From NCBI GenBank assembly GCA_018292915.2, contig JACVVK020000151.1, positions 250,001-314,000 on the forward strand: DNA of 64,000 nucleotides, written 5' to 3'. Shown piece by piece: positions 1-11,846 of the stretch; positions within the stretch are counted from its first letter, which is position 1, and the number at the start of each line of letters is the position of its first letter. The position numbers and the translations under genes are program-made. The notes under the pieces were generated by a model. That model was not told where the DNA came from and made no database searches. It saw only the letters and a program-made list of their open reading frames with translations. The DNA comes from Batillaria attramentaria (Eukaryota > Mollusca > Gastropoda > Batillariidae).

Positions 1-531
1 CTAATGTAGTGAATGCCAGATCTAATGTAGTGAATGCCAGAACGCTGCATCTAGCAGAATACATACAGTCGCAATGCACTGAGTCAGTATATAGGTTAAC
101 GTTGTCAATACATGTCGCTATCCAAACCCTGACACAGTAACCATTTTATATGGATGACAAAGTATTTCTCATGACCAGGTAGATGACTGATTGATTATTC
201 GCGGCTGAGTCTTACTATGTCAATGTTCCTATTCAAACTCTGACTACGTCAGTGTTACGGTTGTGCTTCACGCTTGAGTAAAAACAGCGAATTTTGACTG
301 GACGAGCTGGACACGGCTGTTTGATTTGTACCACGCTGACAGGTTGAGTCCTAATAGATGGGTAATCTAGTGGTGCATTGCCAACAATCTAGGTAGCTAT
401 TCCGACAACTTGAGGCCGACCCGGCCCGGCCAACACAAGGGAAACACTGAGGCCCCCTGTCTGTCTGTGTGGGAAGTTCCAGCGGTTACAATTCCACACT
501 GTTTGTTGCCTCGTTTTCTTGGGTCACTCCC

Positions 532-646
532 TGTTCCGGTATAAAGATGATATTTACATCGCGTGATGCATTCTTTACAGGTCAGTGTTCCGGTATAAAG
601 ATGATATTTACATCGCGTGATGCATTCTTTACAGGTCAGTGTTCCG
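532..646. repeat. 54-bp direct duplication (2.1 copies)
   Basis: Two essentially identical 54-bp units start at 532 and 586, and a partial third starts at 640. Both strands stay open across it, which only reflects the period being divisible by three. Confidence 0.9.
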
Positions 647-887
647 GGAAGCGTTGTGTACATACATACCTGACATAACACTAACTCAGGCGCGTGCTGC
701 TGGCCCGGTGGTCGGCTGTTTCACGGTGCACGTGCACTTTCAGTTGTCATGATGTGGGTGCACGTGTTACGCGCCCTCAAACAGTAACGTGCATTTAGAA
801 CGTCTGATGACTCGCTTGGATCTGTAATACATCCACTCACGTTCTGTTACATGGAATCCCTTCATTTACACATATGGAACTACAACC

Positions 888-929
<42 letters not shown>

Positions 930-1081
930 GCCGGGTTGTAACTGAAATAGTTCCGAGTCAGTCTAATCATTTCTGATCATCTCACATACCATCATCATCC
1001 TAACACTGCACCACTGGCACGTGATCCAGAGGCCGTTGGCAATGATTCCACCAGTGAAGTGGATCTGTTACACGGTACTAC

Positions 1082-1294
1082 TACATACATACATACATAC
1101 ATACTAGTACATACATTCATACACACATACATACTAGTACATACATACATACATACATACATACATACATACATACATACATACATACATACTAGTACAT
1201 ACATTCAAACATGCATACATACATACATACATACTAGTACATACATACATACATACATACATACTAGTACATACATACATACATACATACATAC
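1082..1294. repeat. (CATA)n tetranucleotide tract
   Basis: Nearly pure CATA/TACA repeats are broken several times by CTAGTACATA, giving a weak higher-order structure. Confidence 0.95.
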
Positions 1295-1478
1295 ACTGAA
1301 GGCGGCAGAGTAACTGTGTCAGTCTGCTTTACCAGCAATCCAGTAAATTTGTCAGTCCGCCAATGCGTCTTGACGACTCACACTTGAAATTAGATGATCA
1401 GTCCAAGCGGTTTATCGTCCTCACGCTTTGACCAGTCCATGACTGTGTTAAAACGTGCAAACTGCTGAAAGCCAGTAG

Positions 1479-1480
<2 letters not shown>

Positions 1481-1559
<79 letters not shown>
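1481..1559. repeat. (GT)n microsatellite
   Basis: About 39 uninterrupted GT dinucleotides. Similar long GT/CA tracts recur throughout the window (5066, 9575, 17190, 17472, 21672, 21895, 28371, 51735, 52640, 55607, 57463, 59684). Confidence 0.97.
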
Positions 1560-1560
<1 letters not shown>

Positions 1561-2904
1561 ACTCAATGTGAGCGCAGAACACGTGTGATGATGGGATTGT
1601 ATGTTTGATGACATTTCACGACAGGAAGCGGGATTGGCAAGATCCCGTACTACTGGCCTCCACAACATTCACCACAGGTCACGTGACCTTGCGTGCACCA
1701 CCTTGCGCTCTGTGCAACTGCGTAGTCAGTTTGGCATTTTCTCAGTCCCGCAAGTTGTATGTAAACGCAGTAACCCTTTCACCTGTTTACCGCCCTACAT
1801 ACCCGGCCTGACTCAGGAAAACATTTGGCGATCACCGCAAACTGTTTGACTTCCGCAACTCAGTTTGGCAGCGGGAAGGTATAATTGTTATATAATTATC
1901 TAGCAGCGACAGTTCTCGTTAGTTTAAATGTGTCTAGCTGTTCTCATTATTATTATAATCGACTTGAAATGGCGAATTATGAAATTGTCAGAATTGTCCT
2001 ATGTTGCTTATTTGATCGTAACATGACTCAGGCATTCGGTTCATGAATGTATTGTAGGCCGTGTAACGTTCTGCTAAGCGTGACGTCAACAGTGGTTGCC
2101 GGTACAGACGAAAACAAGAGAGTGGATAAATGGTGGGAAAGCTGTGATAATGAGGGAGATGAAGTTGTTTTGCCAACCTTCCACCTTGTGTTGTCCTCGG
2201 TAAACTGAACTACAAGAGAAAAGGAAGGAAGGGGGGGGAGGGGAGGGGGGGGGGAGGGGGATGAATACACGGCGGTCATCCATTTGTCTGCGCACTCGCG
2301 TCCTTTTGAGGTCAGTCGTGTTGACGTCATCAAACCCCCGCTGACGTACACTTCAGGAATACAAGTTGTCGTAGAGTTGAAAGTGGAGGACTTGACCCAA
2401 GGTTTCTGTCACAACATGCATTCCGTGACTGTGACTGTCTGGTGGAGCGTTTGTGTACATACCACAGTAGTGTGTTGTTAGTTTGTACTGCATCGTTCAC
2501 ATTCACTGTGTGAGTTGTCCGGATGCTGTAGTGAGTGTGTAAGTCCACACTCAGTGACTGATCAACACGACAACACGTCGGGGACTAGGATTCGGGGTAA
2601 AGACACCGGCCAACTTGTAATGTCGGCCACAAGTCGGTTTCTACAGACAGCGTAACACGTGAGTCAGGCTTTACCTTGACGTCTTGTACTGAGTACAAAA
2701 CAAGGGTCAGGTTGTCTGTGACGTCAAGGGTACGTCACTTCAGTGGTGTAGAATATAATCGAGTGTACGTTCTCATAAACTTCTTGACAAATTAATCCTT
2801 CTTCTTCCTGGACCTTGTCTTGTTTTTTCTTGACCTTTTGCCTGTTAACTTTTGCCTGTTAACTTTTGCCTGTTAACTTAACCCCCTTGTTGTCTTGGTT
2901 ACAG

Positions 2905-3063
2905 GTTAGCGTCACCGTGACGCGCGCCTCCAGCTACATGCGCACGCACAACTCCAAGGAGATGCTGCTGTACTTCCGGATGAAGTGTGACCTCAAGTGC
3001 CCGTATGGTTACCAGACGGACGTGGAGGGCGACTATGTGTGTCTGTGTCACGACCCTTGTCAG
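2905..3063 (+). CDS. Exon A: antistasin-like cysteine module
   Basis: The acceptor TTGGTTACAG precedes 2905 and the donor CAG/GTGAGT follows 3063. The exon is phase 0 on both sides and encodes 53 residues. The second half, CDLKCPYGYQTDVEGDYVCL followed by CHDPCQ, fits the antistasin pattern (C-x3-CPYGY-x-D-x-G...C-x-C-x3-C). The first half (VSVTVTRASSYMRTHNSKEM...) has no cysteines and was not recognised. The coding strand is GC-rich at third positions relative to the flanking intron, as expected for a real exon. The exon end and its donor are duplicated just downstream. Confidence 0.8.
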
Positions 3064-5110
3064 GTGAGTGGCCCTGACAGCTCGTGACTGTGTCACGACC
3101 CTTGTCAGGTGAGTGTCCCTGACAGCTCGGGAAACGCACTACATCAGAACACCGGCATGTCACGCCAAGAATGAAAGTCCACAGCTGAGTGTAGCAACGT
3201 GAACTCTGGGCGACCCATTTGTAGCTGTCATCTCATTCTTTAGCCGTTGTCATATTTCAGACTTTTCAGTCTTTGGCTAGTCGCGGTAATAAGGACCAGA
3301 TTCCCCTTTGTTGTATTAAGTGATGTCACACCCACCATGACTGTCAGTTCTGTTGCGAGGCTGTCTGTGACTCGGCCCAGTTGTGCCACGAAGGAATCTT
3401 GAGGTGAACTTTTTAAGGAAAGCGAAAGGGCGCGAATATCTTAACGGCCGTTTAATTTGTCTCTTTATCCGGACGTTTGCGAGTGGAGTTACCTGCCCGA
3501 TGAAGTTTACGGTTATGGGGGCTGAATCAACACACAGCTGATACACATGGCTTTGGAGGAGCTGAGGGAATACAGGGGGATGAGGGGTGGTGGGGGTGGG
3601 GGGGGTGGGGAAGAGCCGGGTGGGTTCCGGCATACGTGACGCTTTGTGCTCTGACTGCACCTGTAAACTGCCTTCGTCCTTTGTTTGTTTGTTTGTCTAT
3701 CATTCATCCTGAGCGTCATACTGATGTGGTGAACTGTGCAGCCGGTGAGAAACAGTTATTGTTAACTGTTCGTATCGCTATCAGGTCTGTGAAAACGTCC
3801 CTGAACCTTTCGTTATGTTTTGTGTGTGTGTTTTATATGGTGGAAAATTCACGATTATCGTAGGAAACCTGGGACGTTTTGAAGAAAAACCCCGAGGCCA
3901 ACCAGATAGCCAACGATGCGTGGCATGACGCACCGCTTTACAGTTGAAAGCAACACTTGACCGCCGTAGGAAAAAGGCGTAAGAGGTAATGAGCGAGAGA
4001 TAGTAGAGAAGGCCAGAAGTTGACTTCAATAGATACCTGGCCAAACTCCCTTCTCTCTTCTCTTATCACACTTACCTTGACAGCTCCTTATCGGAAAGAG
4101 CAATTGCTTGCATCTCTCTCTCTCTCTCTCTCTGGCACTGACGCCGGAACTGGGCCTGTGTTTACTTTCATCATCAAATCCGAGGGGTCATTCTGCTATA
4201 GCCTGCACAACAAGATTATCCCAACAGTGCCGCACTGTTTGAATGAAACTCATGCCGCTTAGTGGACAGATACTGATGCTGTTGGAGATGCACAGTCTAG
4301 AAAACTCCGACCAACCAGGGCCGGTAAACTGACGTCAACCCTCACAAGAATATAGAGTTCTTTCACTTTGCATATCACGTGATACACATGCTGGCTAGGA
4401 CTGACGGGGGAGGCTATTTTGGAGGGACCTCGTACAGGTCTATTTTTAGACGGTTAGGGTTAGGTTTAGGGTTAGGGTCAGGCTTAGGGATAGGGTTTGA
4501 ACGCGCTATCGGGCGTTTCCGGAATCCCGTGACCTCAGGTGACGTCCGTCTAAAAATAGACCTGTACGAGTTCCCTCCATAATCAGTAGCCTTCACCAGG
4601 ACGGACAATAGATACCATGGCTACCAGGCGGACAACTGGAGGACAAACAAAACGGAAAAGCAGGGGGAGGTCCGCCATGCACGTTTTGATGACGTAACCT
4701 GCATGAGCTCGGTAAAAGTTTGTCAGTGATAGTTGCCACGTGCAATGACAGAATCCGCATTCCCAAACTGAAAGTGATGACTGTAGCTGAAGCGGTCGGA
4801 AGCCAAAAGCAACGAACCAGTTTCCTAGATGGCCGTTTGATCGACTGTTGAGCTCAACACTAGAACTAGAAGGTAAACAAACTGTGAAAAGTAGATCAAG
4901 GTGAACGGTGTATTTCAGCTGGATGCACGTGCAGAGCACAAAAACAACACATGCCGTCACGACGGAGAGTTCTCGCCCCTAACGACCTCTCCGGAAACGA
5001 AAATAGTTCCACGTGCGCCCTTTGCTATCTTTGTCTTCGCTCCATTAACTGAACGAGGAAAGCATGTGTGTGTGTGTGTCGGTGTGTCGGTGTGTGTGTG
5101 TGTGTGTGTC

Positions 5111-5156
<46 letters not shown>

Positions 5157-8100
5157 GGTGTTGTTGTTGTTGTTGTTGTTGTTGTCAGTTGTTGTTTTTG
5201 TTTGGTTTTGCTTTTGTTTGGGGGGGGGGGGGGGGTCACTTCAGCCGTGTTATGTTTGTCACAGTCTGTCATTTCTGTAGTATATTATGAGTTCAGCCAC
5301 TGAATTTCACCGATATGTTAGTGAATATATGTTAGTCAATATATGTTAGTCAATATATGTTAGTCAATATATGTTAGTCAATAATAATAATAATAATACA
5401 GATCACTTATAAGGCGGCGCGGGTTATACGTACTCATGTCCCAAGCGTGGTACATTCACATGCTATCCTACTATTGTACACATAACACGTGCTATCCTAC
5501 AATTGTACACATAACACATGCTATCCTACTATTGTACACATAACACATGCTATCCTACTATTGTACACATAACACATGCTATCCTACAATTGTACACATA
5601 ACACATGCTATCCTACAATTGTACACATAACACATGCTATCCTACTATTGTACACATAACACATGCTATCCTACTATTGTACACATAACACATGCTATCC
5701 TACTATTGTACACATAACACATGCTATCCTACTATTGTACACATAACACATGCTATCCTACTATTGTACACATAACACGTGCTATCCTACAATTGTACAC
5801 ATAACACATGCTATCCTACTATTGTACACATAACACGTGCTATCCTACAATTGTACACATAACACATGCTATCCTGCAATTGTACACATAACACATGCTA
5901 TCCTACAATTGTACACATAACACATGCTATCCTACAATTGTACACATAACACATGCTATCCTACAATTGTACACATAACACGTGCTATCCTACAATTGTA
6001 CACATAACACATGCTATCCTACTATTGTACACATAACACATGCTATCCTACAATTGTACACATAACACATGCTATCCTACAATTGTACACATAACACGTG
6101 CTATCCTACAATTGTACACATAACACGTGCTATCCTACAATTGTACACATAACACGTGCTATCCTACAATTGTACACATAACACGTGCTATCCTACAATT
6201 GTACACATAACACATGCTATCCTACAATTGTACACATAACACGTGCTATCCTACAATTGTACACATAACACATGCTATCCTACAATTGTACACATAACAC
6301 ATGCTATCCTACAATTGTACACATAACACGTGCTATCCTACAATTGTACACATAACACGTGCTATCCTACAATTGTACACATAACACGTGCTATCCTACA
6401 ATTGTACACATAACACATGCTATCCTACAATTGTACACATAACACATGCTATCCTACAATTGTACACATAACACGTGCTATCCTACAATTGTACACATAA
6501 CACGTGCTATCCTACAATTGTACACATAACACGTGCTATCCTACAATTGTACACATAACACGTGCTATCCTACAATTGTACACATAACACGTGCTATCCT
6601 ACAATTGTACACATAACACATGCTATCCTACAATTGTACACATAACACATGCTATCCTACAATTGTACACATAACACGTGCTATCCTACAATTGTACACA
6701 TAACACGTGCTATCCTACAATTGTACACATAACACGTGCTATCCTACAATTGTACACATAACACGTGCTATCCTACAATTGTACACATAACACGTGCTAT
6801 CCTACAATTGTACACATAACACGTGCTATCCTACAATTGTACACATAACACATGCTATCCTACAATTGTACACATAACACATGCTATCCTACAATTGTAC
6901 ACATAACACATGATATCCTACAATTGAACAGAATCTGACAAACTGGCGTAATCCACAAAGTAAACGTAACAGACTGATTCAGACAGGAAACATTGTGTCA
7001 CTGAGTGTACACATAACACATGATTAGACATCAGTAAAACAATACACATAATCACTACGTGGCACAGTTGACACACTGGCTGGCGGCCAATCCTCTGACA
7101 GCGGAACAGAACTGATATTTCAAACTTGCTGGCGTCTTTTTCCCGTCAGGTTGCCAGTGTAGAACACCTTTACCGGACAAAGCTCGTGTGTTTTTTAACT
7201 CGTTCCTTCACTGGTGCGGACTGTGTGAAGCCCAGACCAATAATAATCCTCTAAACTTGCCTACCACTAAGTCAGCGTGGACAACACACACCTGGCGCTA
7301 GTCTCCAGTAATGGTGGGCATCCTTCAGTTGCCTGTACTGATATACATGAAGTAGTTGACTCCTCTTTGCGCGCGTCTCCTAAATCCCCGGCTGTAAGAG
7401 ATAGTAGTTCCGCGTATCACAGATTTAAGCGTTCTTGATGACATTGCCAAGTAGAACCACATGGATCTCTAGCTGGGCTCATTTATTCACAGTTAATTTG
7501 TTTAGCGTGTTGGCAACACTTCACAGCTCTCTGTTTAGTCCGTGTTTATTTTCAGTCAGTTCATTTGAAGCTGGAAATACGTGTAATCGGCGGAATGGTT
7601 TAAAGTAACTCGTGTGCAGATGTTGCAAGCGGAAACCCCATAGATTTACTTCTTCCGCTTTTTTTCCTGCTAATGTTTTGAAGTTTTGCTGAGTTTTTTT
7701 ATGCAGAGAAGTGGAAAACACAGACTGAAGCCGTAATATATTTGTCGTGAATATATTCAGGTGTACACTGATGTGTCATATCGCTAAGTCTTCTGATGCC
7801 CTGTCATATCGCCGGCTAAGTCTTCTGATGTGTCATATCGCTAAGTCTTCTGGTGTGTCACTATAATATCGCTAAGTCTTCTAAATACTGGCAGCTCCAT
7901 GTAAGTCAGTGAATTGTGTGTTCATCAGGTTTAGGAACTGATTTCAAGCAAGACTGAGGGTGAAAATCAACCCAAGTCAAATGAACACTGATAAGGACTG
8001 ACTGGCTGGCTGACTGACTGACTGACTGACTGACTTGCCCGATTCTTGTTGACACTCAAACATGCGGCAACAAATAAGAATTTTTCACCACTGGGTTGTT

Positions 8101-9567
8101 CCGACCGGGTTAGAGACATCAAGTGTATACAAGTGAGACATGAATAAAGTGAGAATACAGTCAGTACTATAGATCCGGATACCACTGGGTTGTTCCGACC
8201 GGGTTAGAGACATCAAGTGTATACAAGTGAGACATGAATAAAGTGAGAATAAAGTCAGTACTATAGATCCGGATACCACTGCATGTTTACCGCCGACATG
8301 TACCGCGGCCACTGAGGGTGCCCGAGCTGAGAGATTCCGTACCAAAAGACACTGGCCACCGATCGGCCACGAATAGCACGTGCTGGTTATTTTGGTCACG
8401 TACCGACCCCAGTGGTTCATTAGCTTGACATCCAAAACACACTCAACAACTGACGGCACACAGCGGTACTAAAAGTACTTCACCACGTGACGGCCTGCAC
8501 TTGAAGCTCCGCGTGCCATCACTGACCCCGATCCCATCCACTCTCCGGGTCGCCCGTGCACAAAGAGATGGTTGTCTGCCCCTCTGGCGCTGGCGGCGGA
8601 TACCTCTTGTTCTCTCACTTGACTGGAGAGCTGGCTACCTGAGATGGTGGGTGAAGATTGCAGACAGTGGGTAAAGTGGTCCAGTCAATGGGCTGTGGCG
8701 GGTGGTAAACCTCACATACCCTACAGTGACAGTGACGTACCGACACACATCATAGTTCTCTTCACGTGCAGGCCACGCAGGCTTTGTCGGGAAACTATTT
8801 TAGGGGTAGAGTCGTTCAAGGTAGCTCATGGGTAAGGCAAAACTTTTGTCTATCTTGGGTACCTTGCCATGACTGTCTGCCTGTGTCATAAGATGGAACT
8901 AAGGATATCTGTCAGACTGTATCTCTAGTATGTAAATGGTAGATGAAAGGAAAAACATCGCCCTCGGCTTATAGTACCTTACCCTGGAGCCGCCGGGGAC
9001 GCCAGAGCGAGGGGGATAACTGCAGCGTGTGGTGTACTCATTGCGGCGCCCTCTATCGGCTCTCACGTGCACTCGGCCATCAGCATTCATTCACACGAAA
9101 CGCGCGGCCTTCTGGGATCGTTGAGGAGGTATGCCGCGAGAACATTCCCCACGTGACTACAGTCAGTCGATGCTTCGCCAGTACATAGCATGGAGCAACT
9201 TTTCCACTGACTTCCGGGATACAAACACTGAACATTATGATACACCCAGATTTCAAGTGTTGACATTCTCATAAATAACTCATTGTATACCCCCCCCCCC
9301 CCCCCCAATGATAGTTGTTGTTACAGTCACACCGGTGTATGATTAACTTCTGCGGCAGTTATGAAACTGAATCAGTGGCCGGACTGACGTGGATGTAACT
9401 TTGGTTCAGAAGAACGGTGACACAGCAACTGATCAAAGTGTGTTGACGTGACCTTCGTGGCATACACCGCTAATTCATACACTGGGTCGGGCCACCGTCA
9501 TTGAACAGACCACAGTCAGTCGTTTTGTTGAAACGCTCCTCGGTTTCCTGCAGCACGGTGTGTGTCA

Positions 9568-9613
<46 letters not shown>

Positions 9614-10330
9614 AGTCTGACCTACTTCAATTCAATTCAATTCAATTCAAACGACTTTATTGTGTCCATTAAGAACAAATTTGTTTTTTGTTCAGGGGCA
9701 TGTAAAATTTAATAAAATAAAGGGTTAATATTTAAGGCAGCTTCACGATGTATAACTAATATAAGACGAGCAAACTAAAAGTGATAAGAAAGGACACAAT
9801 GCATAAAATTGATTCACCACTAATTACCAACTAACTAAACTGAGCTTATAATACTGGTGGTTAAAATAGAAATTACGGTGACTAAATACACTCAAATTCC
9901 AATACTATCTACATACCACTTACACCACCACCCTCCCCTCCCCCTCCTTCATCACATGTCACACGCACGCACGCACGCACGCACGCACGCACTCACGCAC
10001 GCACACACACACGCACACACACACGCACACGCACGCGCGCGCGCGCACACACACACACACACACGGGTATCACAGGAATATCACAATATCTGACACTCAA
10101 TCACCGGCAGCTCTCCCCATAAGAATCAAGAAACGACTTCATTCAGGAGACGGATAGCAGTTGGGACAAAACTAAGTTTGTAGCGTTTACTTGCTGATGT
10201 TTGTCTTGTCTGTTCGCCATGTGCAGAACGTGCGGTGTTTCGGCAGTACGGAATGCGTCGTGGACGAGTCCAAGACATGTACCGGGGACATCTGCCGACC
10301 GCGAGCCACGTGCAAGGGTAGGTCATGTGA

Positions 10331-10371
<41 letters not shown>

Positions 10372-11809
10372 ATGTCAATGATAGTTGTCTTACAGAGGTA
10401 CCCTGGTGATTTTCCCGTTTGTACAACACTATTAATGTCAAAGCCGGTTTCATGTTCAGAGGTCAAGGTCACGGCCATCTAATACTGAGCCTCAGCTCAA
10501 TGTCAAAGTTCAGTCATTTGATTAGTGGCCGGGCGGGTAGGGTGCTGGACAATTATCAGTGTTGTGAGTCGTTATCAGTCACAGATACAGCCTGGTTGAA
10601 AGGTGGTCTGCCCCCTCACTGTGAGATCCACACCGTATCTCTTGATAACACTCTGTGTCTGGAGATTAACACAAGAATAAGATGATCTACTTACAGTACA
10701 AACACTCCCTAGTTTAGATCTAGGAGCATGACAAGAATAAGATGATCTACTTACAGTACAAACACTCCCTAGTTTAGATCTAGGAGCATGACAAGAATAA
10801 GATGATCTACTTACAGTACAAACACTCCCTAGTTTAGATCTAGGAGCATGACAAGAATAAGATGATCTACTTACAGTACAAACACTCCCTAGTTTAAATC
10901 TAGGAGCATGACAAGAATAAGATGATCTACTTACAGCACAAACACTCCCTAGTTTAGATCTAGGAGCATGACAAGAATAAGATTATTTACTTACAGTACA
11001 GACACGCCCTAGTTTAGATCTAGGAGCACGACACCATTGGCTACAACAATATTTGTACTTCGGTATATTTCATATCAACAGACTTTCCTATATCTCTGAT
11101 ATTAGCAGCTTTCCAATAGACGACTCCACTCCCGTCAGTCAAAAGGGGTCTGGCAAGTTCTAACATTCTAGTACACTGACAAGCTCTACTCGTATACTGA
11201 CAAGCTCTGACACGTCACGGATATTACGTAGCTGTGACCTCACAGGGACACGTCATGGGGCGGCGGTCGGCACACTCGTCAGACCGTCTGTAGACGAAGA
11301 ATGTCAGATGTCTATCGCTGTCAGTGTCTCCACACGCACCATTCACACACACACACAGGACTCGCCAGACCATGGTGCTGACGGCTTCTATACAGCAGAC
11401 GACATTGATACAATTGTCCCCCTCCCTATAATCACCACAGTTAGATTGTCGTCTGCCTTCACACAACAATGATCTCCAGACAGTAAGGAGAGAGGAAGGG
11501 CCGACTGTGATTACAAAGCGATACGGCGGACGACATGCCTAGAAAACAAGATGGGATGGATAAGGACTACTGGTTGTTTGTCACGACTGTAAGCGACAAT
11601 AGTTTGAATTTTTCGCGATTTTCAGGATAGGTGTTTGTTGGGAGAAGATTTGATGTAATGTGTACGGGTGCCTCATGACACTGAGAAATGCGCTGACGCA
11701 CCAGAAACACACTCCGCACTTTCAGTTCTTTAACTTTGACACAGCAACATGCAAAGCGCGTCGAAATCATCTCACGAACATTTTTGTCCCACAACTTTTT
11801 CAGTGAGCA

Positions 11810-11846
<37 letters not shown>

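Larger units (their letters stand above)
1..2904. other. Region upstream of first recognised exon; no gene seen
   Basis: No exon could be supported here. It holds a 22-bp direct duplication at 1-44, a (TCTG)n tract near 890-928, a GT tract, a G-rich run near 2227-2261 and a triplicated TTTTGCCTGTTAACT-type 16-bp motif at about 2836-2880, just before the acceptor of the first exon. Earlier exons of the inhibitor gene (signal peptide, more Cys modules) may lie here unrecognised or beyond the left edge. Confidence 0.5.
6928..9626. other. Intronic stretch without genes
   Basis: No exon seen. It contains a four-copy 25-32 bp repeat (7771-7882), a (GACT)n tract (about 7996-8035), a 94-bp duplication (8087-8280) and a run of about 20 C at 9287-9306. 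Confidence 0.5.
3064..10226 (+). other. Intron 1 of the inhibitor gene
   Basis: A 7.2-kb intron, phase 0, bounded by GTGAGT and TGTGCAG. It holds a foldback element, the 29-bp array, several short duplications and a LINE 3' fragment that reaches to within about 27 bp of the next exon. Confidence 0.75.

Noticed and set aside
4452..4497. Chromosome end or fusion-point telomere tract
   Set aside because: Short and degenerate, and enclosed by inverted repeats of a mobile element.
5450..6927. CRISPR-like regular array
   Set aside because: Units are contiguous with no unique spacers, and the sequence is eukaryotic.
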